From a bacterium (GTDB lineage Bacteria; UBA8248): a stretch of 64,000 nt of DNA. The stretch is from contig JAJEJD010000032.1 of NCBI GenBank assembly GCA_022828125.1, positions 124,001-188,000 on the forward strand, given 5' to 3'. Numbering within the stretch: the stretch's first letter is position 1; every line of letters starts with the position of its first letter. The position numbers and the translations under genes are program-made. The notes under the pieces were generated by a model. The model was not told where the DNA came from and ran no database searches. It was given only the letters and a program-made list of their open reading frames with translations. Positions 25,549-34,927 of this stretch are shown here, piece by piece.

Positions 25549-26472
25549 CTATTTCTTTTTGCCTTTTCCCTTCGTGGACGTTTTGGCAGGCTGCGACTTG
25601 CTGATCTGCATGAATACCTTGCCGTCCTTCAATATGGTAACACTTCCTGTCGATTCGCTGACAGCGAACGATATGGCCGTGCTTACTTCCGTTATACCCG
25701 CTCCGGCCATATGACGCGAACCCAGTCCCGGGGGCAAATCATTCTCGGGCGCCGCGTTCAGGTGCCTGCCGGCGGCTTCGATGATCCCGTCTCCCCGGAT
25801 GACGAATGCGCCGTCGATGGCGCTGAACTCCTTGATGGTCTCGCGCAGGGCCGGGTCCATGATGTTTCTCTGCTCTTCCGGGTATCCATGAAATGGATTG
25901 ATGACGAGTTGGCGTGAATACTGCAGCACGAGATCATGGTCTCCCAGAACGAAGAGCGCGCCGCGGGGCTTCCCCTCCCGCCCTTCGGCGCCGAGTTCGA
26001 GAGCGAGCGACAGGACCGTCTCGAACACCTTCGGGTCCACGCCATCAACGGCGCTTTGCGTTTCCGATGTCTGGAGCATTTCTTTTTCGCGGTCCAGATG
26101 GAACACCATGAGCGTGTCGATTTCTTCGTTCTCGGGCAAGCCCGAGAGGCAGACCACGGTGTCGTTCTGCGTGATGGAGCCTTCACTCAAGGCGATCACG
26201 ACGCCCATCTTGATGATGTCGATCCGGTTCAGGGACAGGGCGGGCAATTGCAATACCCTGCAATCCCGTTTTTCCAGTTCCTCGTAGAGATCGGGGGAGC
26301 AAGTGGTGGTGAAATGCTCCACGCCGACGGGGAGGTCCATCAAGGCGTCCAGATCCTTCATCGCGTCCGCGTGAATGAAAACGGCCTTGGCCTCCAGTTC
26401 GTTGCAGATTTGCGAAGCCGCGGCGATGATGCTTTCGCTGAGGCCGGCTTGTTTTTCGGCCGTTTCTCTCAC
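25549..26472 (-). CDS. DacZ-like diadenylate cyclase (c-di-AMP synthase)
   Basis: A 307-residue protein. Residues about 165-290 form a DAC/DisA_N domain: the DGA motif is IDGAFVIRGDG and the second nucleotide motif GLGSRHMAGAGITEVS, followed by VSESTGSVTILKDG. The RHMAGAGIT form, not RHRAA, resembles the archaeal DacZ type. The N-terminal half (LEAKAVFIHADAMKDL ... DTVVCLSG) looks like the pyruvate-kinase C-terminal-like domain that precedes DAC in DacZ. The tail is Lys-rich. GTG start at 26472 follows GGAAAGGGATAGAG. It makes c-di-AMP; what reads it here is unknown. Starts 2 bp after htrA. Confidence 0.85.
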   Translation of the reverse strand: MRETAEKQAGLSESIIAAASQICNELEAKAVFIHADAMKDLDALMDLPVGVEHFTTTCSPDLYEELEKRDCRVLQLPALSLNRIDIIKMGVVIALSEGSITQNDTVVCLSGLPENEEIDTLMVFHLDREKEMLQTSETQSAVDGVDPKVFETVLSLALELGAEGREGKPRGALFVLGDHDLVLQYSRQLVINPFHGYPEEQRNIMDPALRETIKEFSAIDGAFVIRGDGIIEAAGRHLNAAPENDLPPGLGSRHMAGAGITEVSTAISFAVSESTGSVTILKDGKVFMQISKSQPAKTSTKGKGKKK

Positions 26473-26474
26473 CT

Positions 26475-27947
26475 CTATCCCTTTCCTTCCAGCGCCACGT
26501 AGAACGTCGTGCCCTGTCGTTCGACCAACAGCAGGTTTCCCTTGTTTTTTCCTTTTTTCAGCGCTTCCCGCAACTGTTCCGTATCGGTGATCGCCTTGCG
26601 GTTGGCCTCGACGATGACGTCGCCCCGGCGCAGACCGGCTGCCGCCGCGGGGCTGTCGGGCAATACGTTGGTGATGACGACGCCCTTCTCCGCCTTCGCC
26701 CCGACCTGCTTTCTGATCTCGGGCGTCAGTTTTTGCCCCTTGATGCCCAGATCCTTCTGGAGCGCAGGTTTCGCCGCTTTCGCCATTTCTTCTTTCGAAC
26801 CGGGGAGCTTGGCGACTTTCAGCTTGACCTCGCGTTTTTCGCCGTCGCGTATGATGCCGACTTCGGCGATGGAGCCCGGCTTCAAGTCGGCTGCGGTCAT
26901 GGAGAGTTGGCGGGGGTTTTTAATTTTTTTCTCGTTGACGCTTACGATCACGTCGCCTCTTTTGACGCCGGCTTTTTCCGCGGGCGCATTTTCAATCACG
27001 TTGGAGACCAGGGCGCCATGCGTATCTTTCAGGCCCAATTCCTTCGCCAGGCTCTCGTTGACGGGTTGAATGGAAACGCCCAGGAATCCGCGGGTCACCA
27101 CGCCCGTGCGAAGCTGGGGGATCAGCTTTTTGGCCATGTTGACCGGTATGGCGAAACCGATGCCGATATTGCCGCCGCCTCTGCTGAAGATGGCGGTGTT
27201 GATGCCCACGACGTTTCCGTTCAGATCGAAGAGGGGCCCGCCGCTGTTTCCCGGATTGATGGAGGCGTCGGTTTGAATGAAGTCGTCGTATCGGCCCGAT
27301 CCGATGACGCGCCCCTTGGCGCTGACGATTCCGGCCGTCACCGTGTGGGACAACCCGAACGGATTGCCGATGGCCATCACCCAGTCGCCCACGCGAAGTT
27401 TTTCGCTGTCCCCGAGCTTCAGCGCGGTGAACGCATCTCCGGGCTTCGTTTCTATCTGGAGCAGCGCGATGTCGGTCTGGGGGTCGCGGCCCACGACTTT
27501 CGCGTTTCGCTTCTCCTGGTCCTTGAAGCGGACCGTTATCCGGGATGCTTTTTCGACGACGTGGTTGTTCGTGAGGACCAGGCCCTTCTCGCTCACGATA
27601 AAGCCCGACCCCTGGCTCCGCTGTCTGGGCTGCGGCTGCGAACGGCCACGGGGCCCGGGGCCGAAGGGGCCTTCATGAAAACGCCTGAAAAATTCGTTCC
27701 ACATATCACCGGGAAATCCCGGGAACTGGCTTCCTGAACTCGCTTCCACCCTGGTTTCGGTACTGATGTTCACCACCGAGGGGCTGAGTTTTTCGACCAG
27801 CCCGGCCAGAGACGGCAGCCCTCCCGCGCCGACTGCGGACTGGGCGTTCGCCGGCGCGAAAAACAGGGCCAGACCCAGGAACGTCGCGACGAGAACGCAG
27901 GTGAAACGCACCGGTTTGAATTTTGGAAGATAAAGAGTGTTCCGCAT
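26475..27947 (-). CDS. HtrA/DegP-type periplasmic serine protease
   Basis: A 490-residue exported protease: signal peptide to about residue 36 (LALFFAPANAQ), trypsin-like domain with catalytic His in VLTNNHVVEKA, Asp in TDIALLQIE and Ser in NPGNSGGPL, then two PDZ domains (RGFLGVSIQPVNES and VVITNVLPDSPAAAAGL). A Gly/Pro/Arg/Gln-rich loop sits before the His. The start is ATG 27947 with GAAGGG upstream; the frame is open to 28076 but without a signal peptide in that form. It degrades or refolds misfolded envelope proteins. Confidence 0.95.
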   Translation of the reverse strand: MRNTLYLPKFKPVRFTCVLVATFLGLALFFAPANAQSAVGAGGLPSLAGLVEKLSPSVVNISTETRVEASSGSQFPGFPGDMWNEFFRRFHEGPFGPGPRGRSQPQPRQRSQGSGFIVSEKGLVLTNNHVVEKASRITVRFKDQEKRNAKVVGRDPQTDIALLQIETKPGDAFTALKLGDSEKLRVGDWVMAIGNPFGLSHTVTAGIVSAKGRVIGSGRYDDFIQTDASINPGNSGGPLFDLNGNVVGINTAIFSRGGGNIGIGFAIPVNMAKKLIPQLRTGVVTRGFLGVSIQPVNESLAKELGLKDTHGALVSNVIENAPAEKAGVKRGDVIVSVNEKKIKNPRQLSMTAADLKPGSIAEVGIIRDGEKREVKLKVAKLPGSKEEMAKAAKPALQKDLGIKGQKLTPEIRKQVGAKAEKGVVITNVLPDSPAAAAGLRRGDVIVEANRKAITDTEQLREALKKGKNKGNLLLVERQGTTFYVALEGKG

Positions 27948-28213
27948 TTTTTCCCTTCTCCATGCATCAAATGTGCCGGCGGCGACAAACACTACATCAC
28001 TGGTTTTAGATATACCAAAGTTCCATCCATGTGAAAATCGACAAATAGCTGAAAAAAGCTTGATTATTGCTTTCATCCCGCCTCATGCGGATGAAAAGAG
28101 GCAATTCCCGGCTGTTCGCATCGACGCGGGGCGGGTGGAGGGATATTCTCTCCGGCGTCTGTGAGGAAACCGCCCAGGCCTCGCACGGGAGAGTTTTTGG
28201 AAATGATGCGCGT

Positions 28214-29089
28214 ATGAGCCCGGAATCCCAAACCATTCTGCTCGCCATTTCGGCGGCCTTCGTGAGCGCGGCGACGAACATCACCTTCGCGCCTGCGCTC
28301 CGGCAGATGGGTTCGTTCGCCCTGGCCCAGTTCAACAACCTGGGCAACACCCTCATGCTGGGGGCCATCGGTTTCTGGCTCTACGAGCCGGGGAGTTTCC
28401 GCTGGGAGGCGCTCGCCTGGTTCGGCGTTCTGGGCGTGATGAACTACAGCATCAACCGCTGGGTTTTCTATACCGGCATGAACATCGTCGGCCCCGCGCG
28501 CCACATCACCATCACGAGCATGGTCCCGCTTCCCAGCCTGATACTGGCCGTCATCTTCCTGGGAGAAGAACCCGGCCGGTGGGTGGTGCTCGGCACGGTT
28601 CTCGTCGTCTTCGGCATCGCCGCCGTGAGCTACGAACCCTCGGGCGGAAGATGGTTCCGCGCAGGCGTCGGCTGGTCGCTCATGAGCATGCTCATGCTGG
28701 TCGCAAGCGCCTTCATGCGCAAGCAGGGCATGTCGTACATGGCGGCGCCCGCCCTGCTCACGGCGTGGTCGGCCCTGGTCGCCATACCGACTTCCGAGGC
28801 CTTCCGGCATTTTCTCCCGAAGCGTTATTTCGAGTGGGGCTCGAAGCGCTATCTTCCGCTGCTGATTTTCGGAACGATCATCAACGGGCTGATGCAGATA
28901 CTCATCAACCTCTCGCTCCAGGGAAAGCTCTCGCTCGCGGTTCCCATCCTGAGCAGCACGCCGATTTTCGCCTTGTGCCTTTCCGCGATTTTCCTGCGAA
29001 AGATCGAACGCCTGAACGCGCGCGTGGTGTTCGGCATACTCATCGCCGTGCTGGGCATCGTGGCGGTGAGCATCGGGCGGCACGGTTAG
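28214..29089 (+). CDS. EamA/DMT-family transporter, copy 1
   Basis: A 291-residue protein with ten predicted membrane spans in two repeated five-span halves, the EamA pattern (FAPALRQMGSFALAQFNN early; VPILSSTPIFALCLSAIFLRKIERL in the second half). Drug/metabolite transporters of this type export amino acids, nucleotides or small metabolites; the substrate is unknown. Start ATG at 28214; the ribosome site is weak. It is tandem with a second EamA gene 6 bp downstream; the two may function as a heterodimer. Confidence 0.85.
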   Translation: MSPESQTILLAISAAFVSAATNITFAPALRQMGSFALAQFNNLGNTLMLGAIGFWLYEPGSFRWEALAWFGVLGVMNYSINRWVFYTGMNIVGPARHITITSMVPLPSLILAVIFLGEEPGRWVVLGTVLVVFGIAAVSYEPSGGRWFRAGVGWSLMSMLMLVASAFMRKQGMSYMAAPALLTAWSALVAIPTSEAFRHFLPKRYFEWGSKRYLPLLIFGTIINGLMQILINLSLQGKLSLAVPILSSTPIFALCLSAIFLRKIERLNARVVFGILIAVLGIVAVSIGRHG

Positions 29090-29095
29090 GCGGCC

Positions 29096-29965
29096 ATGGA
29101 CAACACGATGGGGATCGTCTGGGCGCTGGCCGCGGCCGTCATGGCGGCGTTCACGGGCGTTCTCGCCGCGCGGCCCCTGCGGCACATGGGCCTGATGTCC
29201 GCGACCCTGCTCACCAACGTCTTCAACATGCTCGTTCTGGCCCTTTTCGGCTGGTGGGAATACGACCCTGCGGACGTGACGGTGGAGGGACTGCTCTGGT
29301 TCGCCCTGTTGGGCGTCACCGCCTACAGCTACGGGCGGCTGGTGTATTACAAGGCGATCGACTCCATCGGCCCGCCCCGGCTGATGACGCTCATGAGCAC
29401 GTCCCCCCTGCTCAGCCTGTCCCTGGCCGTCCTGTTCCTGGGCGAGCAGCCCGGCCCGGCCGTTCTGGGGGGCACGGGCCTCGTGGTGGCGGGCGTCATC
29501 CTGGTGAGCTACGAACCCGCCAGGGGGCGCTGGTTCCAGCCTGCGATTCTCTGGGGTTTCGCGAGCGCGGTCTCGCTCGGCGTGAGCGTGTTCATCCGCA
29601 AGAAGGGCCTGGACGCCATGCCGAACATCGCCCTCACGGTGGCGTGGTCGAACATGGTGAGCATCCCCATCATTTATTCCCTGCGATTCATCACCCCGCC
29701 CGCCCTGTTCGACTGGGGGCCGCGCTGGGCGGTCGTGACGATCATCGTGGTCGGCGTGCTGAACTCGGGCAACCAGCTCCTCTACAACCTCGCCATCATC
29801 AACGCCGAGGTCAGCGTCGTCGGCCCCATCATCGCCTCGATGCCGATCTTCTCGGTCATCTTCACCGTCCTCATGCTACGCGACATGACGCGCGTGCGGC
29901 CCCGCCTCGTCGCGGGCGTATGCGTCACCGTGGCGGGGATGGTCGCCGTCGCGCTGGGGCGTTGA
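29096..29965 (+). CDS. EamA/DMT-family transporter, copy 2
   Basis: A 289-residue ten-span EamA transporter. The two halves read PLRHMGLMSATLLTNVFNML and LGEQPGPAVLGGTGLVVAG in the first, and VGPIIASMPIFSVIFTVLMLRDM in the second. It parallels the previous gene block by block (for example YYKAIDSIGPPRLMTLMSTSPLLSL against the other copy's FYTGMNIVGPARHITITSMVPLPSL), so the pair arose by duplication. Only 6 bp separate them. Substrate unknown. Confidence 0.87.
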   Translation: MDNTMGIVWALAAAVMAAFTGVLAARPLRHMGLMSATLLTNVFNMLVLALFGWWEYDPADVTVEGLLWFALLGVTAYSYGRLVYYKAIDSIGPPRLMTLMSTSPLLSLSLAVLFLGEQPGPAVLGGTGLVVAGVILVSYEPARGRWFQPAILWGFASAVSLGVSVFIRKKGLDAMPNIALTVAWSNMVSIPIIYSLRFITPPALFDWGPRWAVVTIIVVGVLNSGNQLLYNLAIINAEVSVVGPIIASMPIFSVIFTVLMLRDMTRVRPRLVAGVCVTVAGMVAVALGR

Positions 29966-30086
29966 GGGGCGTGAACGAATCATCGCCTTCTTACGAGACG
30001 GACAAAAAAACACATCGCGGATACTCACAATGCGGATGGTTCAAGTGTAACATCTTCGATGTGAGATTCTATGATTAGGGGCATAG

Positions 30087-33000
30087 CTATCCATCCTCTC
30101 CTGATAACACTCGCCAAACACGCATGTACCCATCACCGGAAAGTGTTGCGTTTTCCGGACGAACAGTGTCCCATTCTCCCGATTCCAGATTTTTCAGGAA
30201 TCTTCTGGCCTTGCCAACGGAGAAGCGCTCCACGTTACCACCAGTTATGTCTCGGTAAAGTTCTCCGAGTGCCTCGGCCGCGCTCCTAGGAGCCGCGTTC
30301 ATGCGCATCAAGACCGCATCCTCTGTGCGCACCCCGTGATAGATCATGGCGGGAAGCGTGTTGATCCTCTGCCGCTCCGCGGCGGGGAGCGCATCAAAAT
30401 CCATTCCCGAGACGCGGCAAAGCGCCGAAACTCCCCATGTCCCATTGTTGACGATGGCACGGTAAATCGCCCTGCAAGCATCGGTGATTGCAGCAGTCGC
30501 CTTGTCATCGTCGCGGTCGCGAGCGAAATACTCCTTAGCGATCTCACCAATGCTCTTGCCGTTCACCCAGTCTCGGGTAATGTCGGAAAGCCGCGTCCGG
30601 TCGAAACCATCCCCACCTATTTCATCAAGTTGTTGCTTCAATTGTGGTACCTTGAGCATGACACCAAACAGATCAGCCATCTTGCCGCTGTCACCGAATA
30701 GGCTTTCAGGCACCCAGTCCGATGGTGTCAGTTTGTTTTCAAGGCCACCCATCCCGGTCATGGCGCGGGCAACGCCTTCAGGTGAGAATCCGGTCAAATC
30801 AGCCAGTTCGGCGCGCCCGGGGTTTTCGGCAAGTTTGTGTGCGTAGTTCCGGGTCGCGTCCAAAAGCGCATTGGCTTTTTCGCGCTGCAACGGATCATTG
30901 CGCAGCGTTGTATACCCATAGGTCTGCCGCAAGAGTAACTCGGTATCGGCTAGAACAGCCTCGAGATTTTTCTTTTCCGCATAAAGGTGAGCAACATAGC
31001 AACGAAAATCTTCCCATTGTTCCTGCCATAGGACATCGGATAGATGATTTAATTCGCCCCGTGCCACAAGTTCGTCGATCAAAGTAACAAGTCGGGAAAC
31101 GAGCGCGCCGGTGTTCCGGCTAACGAAGGAAATTAGAGCATTGCGATCCGCTCCTTCGGCAAGCCCAATGACACCGACGCTATCGTGATCGATACGCCCG
31201 GCGCGTCCAGCGAGATTCCAGAACTCGCGCGGAGCCATTTCCTGTCCGTAAGGATATTTGTAGGTCTGAAGGAATACAGAAGAGACCGGAAAATTCAGTC
31301 CCTGCGCAATAGTTGTCGTCGCGCAGAGCATCCGAAGTTTCCCAATCTCGGCCAACCATTCCATCAAAGCGCGAACATCATCGGACAACCCGGCATGATG
31401 TACCCCGACGCCTCGCTCCAGCAAAGCAATAAGCTGAAAGTCGGGGCTGATCTCGCTGCGTAGAAAATCCTGCACCAGCCGAATTTCCTCCGGAACGGTA
31501 TCGAACTCCAGTAAACTCTCGGCGGCTTCTTTGGCCATGCTCCAGACTGTTCGAGTGTTGTTAGCTACGGTAACACTGGGCCCACGCGCCGACATAATCG
31601 CGCCCATCGCGGCGGTCTGGAGACCAGTGCCCTTCTGTTTGTTTCCATCAAGAACCTTGCTCTTCGGAACATTAAGAGGTTTTACGCCACCGACACGATG
31701 CTGGCCATGCAGTTGCATCGCATTCTTCGTTGCTGTCAACGTCTCGAACTCCAAGCGCCAGCCTCCACGCACACTTCCATCGGGGCAAGCACGATACAGG
31801 CCAATAATTCGCTCGTTCGGTTTCCAGGGTGTTGTCCCCAGACTGATCGCTTGCCCCGCATCAACGTCTTGCGCAAGCCAGCGCGCGATTGTACCCACAT
31901 CCTCCACAAAGGGCATCAGAAGCAGGAAGTTCGCTCGTGGGCAATCCCGCTTCACCGTTGCAAGCAAGAGTTCGATGCGTAATCCTCGACTCTCCGATTC
32001 GATATTATGTGCTTCGTCCATTACGACGAGCGTAAGTGGTCTCGTCACTTTCTTGTTGCGGATCACTAGCGAAAGTTTCTCTGGCGTCGCCACAAGAATA
32101 TGGAAGGGCTGTTGTTCGTCCGCTAGCAACTCCTCTTCAAAGGAATCGACTTCAACCGCTGCTGTGAGTTGCTCGACGCGCAGCGAGATCGGCTCGAAAT
32201 CCTTGCGCAAACGACGGGTTATCTGAGCTGAAAGTGCTCGTGTCGGTGCTACATACGCGACCCAACCGTCTTGAGCGTCGAATTGGTTCAACGCCTGCAA
32301 CATCCGAAATTGCGCTAAAAGTGTCTTGCCACCAGATGTCGGTATATCGACCACGATCGCGGTTTTCGCTTGGTCGAGAAGTCCCTTTTCGAGGAGAGCC
32401 GCACGCTGAGGTGGCAAAAGTTCGAACATTGCCTGATGGCTGCGGTGAGTCAATGACCGAACGAAGTTCGAGGTCTTGGAATTAATGGTCCGAGTCGCCC
32501 ACCACAGCGAGTTCGTGATCATGATCCGAGCAGTGGCATGCAACCATCGGAGCACGACCTCATGCTGCGTGTCTCCAGAGCCGACTGCTGCTTTCAGCGC
32601 AGCGTCAAAATGTTTATCAATCTCGCTAAAGGGACTGTCGGGTTGACCTTGTATCATGTAGCCCGTAAGAATTTCTGTTGCCTTGGCCCAATGATAAAGA
32701 GCGGCGAGACGAAGGGCGATTGCTCGATCGGCTGCTTGCGAACCATTGTTCAGCCGGTCGGCCTCGAATGTTTTCTGGTCATCCCGCAAGCCAGCGATGA
32801 TCTCACGTATACGATCGAGATCGTCCCAACCATTCTTTCGGAACAGACGCACCCAACAATCGAATAGCCTATAAAGAAGACGTAGGTCCCAAGACACGCT
32901 GGCCACGCTCGGGGCAGCGAGCGCGGGTTCATTGTCCTTGTACCAGCGGCGCAGATCGGACCAGCGATCTCCGCAATAGGATAGGGCGGAAAGCTGTAGG

Positions 33001-33353
33001 ACGAAGAGGAGGCGGTCGCTCGTCTCCGCTGGCACGGGCATCAAACGACGGATATCGAAAGCCTTGTAGGAGGCTGATTCGGCTTGGTCGCGTAGAGCGC
33101 GATTTTCTCCGGAAGGACGACTCAACTCATCGAGACCCTCGATTGCGGCCATCTCATAGGCCAGCGCGATGCGTTCAAGGAACGGAATGTCCTCTTCATT
33201 TACGGCAAAAGAAAAGGCTATCTGCTTTCCGACGGCGCGATCGGCCAACCGCTCGTTAATCAAGCGGTCGGCTTGCTCCAAGGCTTCGGTGCCGACGGCG
33301 CTTACCGCCCAATGATCGGCAAGTGCGGCGAAGGCTTCGGCGGAAAGGCTCAT
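30087..33353 (-). CDS. Ski2-like DEAD/DEAH-box helicase, defence-associated (HamB/AbpB-like)
   Basis: A 1088-residue SF2 helicase. About 330 helical residues precede the motor. Motif I is VDIPTSGGKTLLAQF, Ia VAYVAPTRALSAQ, motif II VMDEAHNIE, motif V region CATTTIAQGLNFPVSS and motif VI NLAGRAGRID. This resembles Ski2/Brr2-like helicases found with a small nuclease in Hachiman and AbpAB anti-phage systems. The ATG overlaps the stop of the nuclease gene (ATGA at 33350-33353). Base composition is visibly lower in GC than the flanks, fitting transfer. A long C-terminal helical region (about 850-1088) is unassigned. Confidence 0.85.
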   Translation of the reverse strand: MSLSAEAFAALADHWAVSAVGTEALEQADRLINERLADRAVGKQIAFSFAVNEEDIPFLERIALAYEMAAIEGLDELSRPSGENRALRDQAESASYKAFDIRRLMPVPAETSDRLLFVLQLSALSYCGDRWSDLRRWYKDNEPALAAPSVASVSWDLRLLYRLFDCWVRLFRKNGWDDLDRIREIIAGLRDDQKTFEADRLNNGSQAADRAIALRLAALYHWAKATEILTGYMIQGQPDSPFSEIDKHFDAALKAAVGSGDTQHEVVLRWLHATARIMITNSLWWATRTINSKTSNFVRSLTHRSHQAMFELLPPQRAALLEKGLLDQAKTAIVVDIPTSGGKTLLAQFRMLQALNQFDAQDGWVAYVAPTRALSAQITRRLRKDFEPISLRVEQLTAAVEVDSFEEELLADEQQPFHILVATPEKLSLVIRNKKVTRPLTLVVMDEAHNIESESRGLRIELLLATVKRDCPRANFLLLMPFVEDVGTIARWLAQDVDAGQAISLGTTPWKPNERIIGLYRACPDGSVRGGWRLEFETLTATKNAMQLHGQHRVGGVKPLNVPKSKVLDGNKQKGTGLQTAAMGAIMSARGPSVTVANNTRTVWSMAKEAAESLLEFDTVPEEIRLVQDFLRSEISPDFQLIALLERGVGVHHAGLSDDVRALMEWLAEIGKLRMLCATTTIAQGLNFPVSSVFLQTYKYPYGQEMAPREFWNLAGRAGRIDHDSVGVIGLAEGADRNALISFVSRNTGALVSRLVTLIDELVARGELNHLSDVLWQEQWEDFRCYVAHLYAEKKNLEAVLADTELLLRQTYGYTTLRNDPLQREKANALLDATRNYAHKLAENPGRAELADLTGFSPEGVARAMTGMGGLENKLTPSDWVPESLFGDSGKMADLFGVMLKVPQLKQQLDEIGGDGFDRTRLSDITRDWVNGKSIGEIAKEYFARDRDDDKATAAITDACRAIYRAIVNNGTWGVSALCRVSGMDFDALPAAERQRINTLPAMIYHGVRTEDAVLMRMNAAPRSAAEALGELYRDITGGNVERFSVGKARRFLKNLESGEWDTVRPENATLSGDGYMRVWRVLSGEDG

Positions 33354-34144
33354 GTTCCATCTCCTGTCCGTTGTGCAAGAATAGCCACACCTAGGCTGTC
33401 AATTCGTCCTTTCGGCAGATACAGCGCTAGTAGCTCGATCCTTGTTCCTTCTGGACAGTCTTCGCTGAGCTTCTTGATACGCATTCTCAGATCATCGGCA
33501 TGCGGATCAACATCGCGGATTAAAACGCCGTACAAATAAACGTCCGATTTATTCTGCAAATAACGACGACTCGCAGCCTCGAAGCGAGGACGCCACGGCG
33601 CAACTTTCGCGCGGTGGCACAAATACTTGAGAAGATCGTCGCGAATGCGTTCACAATCACGCAAGTCTTCGAGTTGCTGCTTCAGTCCCGTCCGCCCATA
33701 CATCGCGCTCGGCGGGTATTGCTCCTCCGTCGAGGTTTTCACCTCTCCAAAAACGAGAACGTCTCCGTCTTCGTCAGTTCGAAAACCAACGAGATCGGCA
33801 CCGGGCAGGCTAGATCCACGCTTGCGTTCGTCCCGGCCATCCGGCCAAGGGAACTGACAACCGCGACAATCGATTAAATAAGTTTCGGCAATCGCTTCGC
33901 CAACGCGCCAATTCTCGATATCGTCGGGATCGGCAAGAACATCGCGTAGGCTCTCCTGTGCAAACTCCGTTTCTGCGAGAGCGCCGAGCATGCTTTCGAT
34001 ATCAGCCTTACCTTCATCGTCAAACATGAGGGACGAGACGCGCTCTTGCAGTGCTACATTAAGCTCCTCGTCTGACCAAGTCAGACCGATACCTGAACAG
34101 GGAACGGTCCCATGATTGTAAACAATTTCACCGGTGGCAACCAT
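33350..34144 (-). CDS. PD-(D/E)XK-type nuclease, HamA/AbpA-like
   Basis: A 264-residue protein. A restriction-endonuclease-like core is visible: E83 in VGEAIAETY on the preceding helix, D117 in LPGADLVGF, then VLVFGEVKTS with E134 and K136, and GLKQQLEDL on the following helix. This is the small effector of two-gene nuclease-helicase defence modules; the DUF1837 (HamA) family is the closest I can suggest, without a search. The start is an ATG at 34144 (a GTG directly before it overlaps the HsdS stop as GTGA). It is coupled to both neighbours by overlapping codons. Confidence 0.7.
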   Translation of the reverse strand: MVATGEIVYNHGTVPCSGIGLTWSDEELNVALQERVSSLMFDDEGKADIESMLGALAETEFAQESLRDVLADPDDIENWRVGEAIAETYLIDCRGCQFPWPDGRDERKRGSSLPGADLVGFRTDEDGDVLVFGEVKTSTEEQYPPSAMYGRTGLKQQLEDLRDCERIRDDLLKYLCHRAKVAPWRPRFEAASRRYLQNKSDVYLYGVLIRDVDPHADDLRMRIKKLSEDCPEGTRIELLALYLPKGRIDSLGVAILAQRTGDGT

Positions 34145-34737
34145 CACTCTATAGTCTCCACCACCTCTTCGACCTCACTCAAGAATATCTCACCAGTGAT
34201 GAGCTTCGGCATCAACGTATCTCGCAGAGCGGTGCGGCGGTTGAGTTCGATCTTCTCGTCCAGCGTTCCGAGGATATGCGCGATGGCGTAACGCTGAGAC
34301 TCCTCGGGTGGATATGGAATGGAAATCTGATTGAGATTCTTCTGGGAGAGCTTCGCTTGAATGGAACCGCTCATGAACGGTCGGACTTGAACTGTCGAAA
34401 GCGCATACCAGAGATACCGTGTCTCTTCGTCACTGTACCCTTTCAGAACGTGGGCGTGGTTGTTGACCCAAAACTGCCCATCTACTAATTGTAGGAATGG
34501 GATTCCCATTGATGTTTCTACTGATCCATCCTCCGCAACGAGGAGATGCAGACCCTCGAAGAGATAATCATCAACGTAATCCATTATCCCAGTGGCTCCA
34601 TAGTAGGGATACGGTCCTGATCTCGTTGATCGCATTTGCTTGGATAGAGGAACGCGGCGAGAGGCAAAGTTGCTAACGAGACCGCCGAGCGTAGCCTCCG
34701 ACCATGAGCCAGATTCCGATTCACCCACCAACACCAT
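34144..34737 (-). CDS. Half-size type I specificity subunit (single-TRD HsdS)
   Basis: A 197-residue protein with one target-recognition domain: SWSEATLGGLVSNF at the start, YYGATGIMDYVDDYLFEG (a common TRD strand), then the central conserved helix IAHILGTLDEKIELNRR. Immediately after NRR the chain continues as TALRDTLMPKLITGEI, the motif that normally ends a full two-TRD HsdS. So the second TRD and spacer are absent in frame. Start ATG 34737 follows AAAGGGG; a GTG at 34800 would add 21 residues. Its stop overlaps the nuclease start. Either a decayed hsdS or a half-subunit kept for targeting. Confidence 0.75.
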   Translation of the reverse strand: MVLVGESESGSWSEATLGGLVSNFASRRVPLSKQMRSTRSGPYPYYGATGIMDYVDDYLFEGLHLLVAEDGSVETSMGIPFLQLVDGQFWVNNHAHVLKGYSDEETRYLWYALSTVQVRPFMSGSIQAKLSQKNLNQISIPYPPEESQRYAIAHILGTLDEKIELNRRTALRDTLMPKLITGEIFLSEVEEVVETIE

Positions 34738-34833
34738 ATGACCCCTTTCTTTCACTTTCCGAAAACTCTCGGACGCGCTCGCCCGGTCCGCGACGTCCAC
34801 TCGAAAAGGTGGACGTCAATCGGTCGCACGTTT

Positions 34834-34918
34834 GGGCTTGTTGAAAAACCTCCCGTCGGTGGGACATCGCTTCTACCCCCCTGACAAGGGGGGACAGGGG
34901 AGCTTTTTCAGCAGCCCC
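34834..34918. repeat. Short MITE-like element B
   Basis: About 85 bp bounded by terminal inverted repeats: GGGCTTGTTGAAAAACCTCCC at the left and, inverted, GGGCTGCTGAAAAAGCTCCC at the right, with a C6TGACAAG6 core. Same ends as the other G/C-run elements in this window. It lies between the half-HsdS gene and the small unknown gene at 34928. Confidence 0.7.
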
Positions 34919-34927
34919 ATGTTTCCT

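Noticed and set aside
28579-30078. A 499-residue forward reading frame across the two DMT transporter genes.
   Set aside because: It is an Arg/His/Pro-rich shadow frame of the two EamA genes, which have membrane-protein patterns and proper starts. The long frame follows from high GC at third positions.
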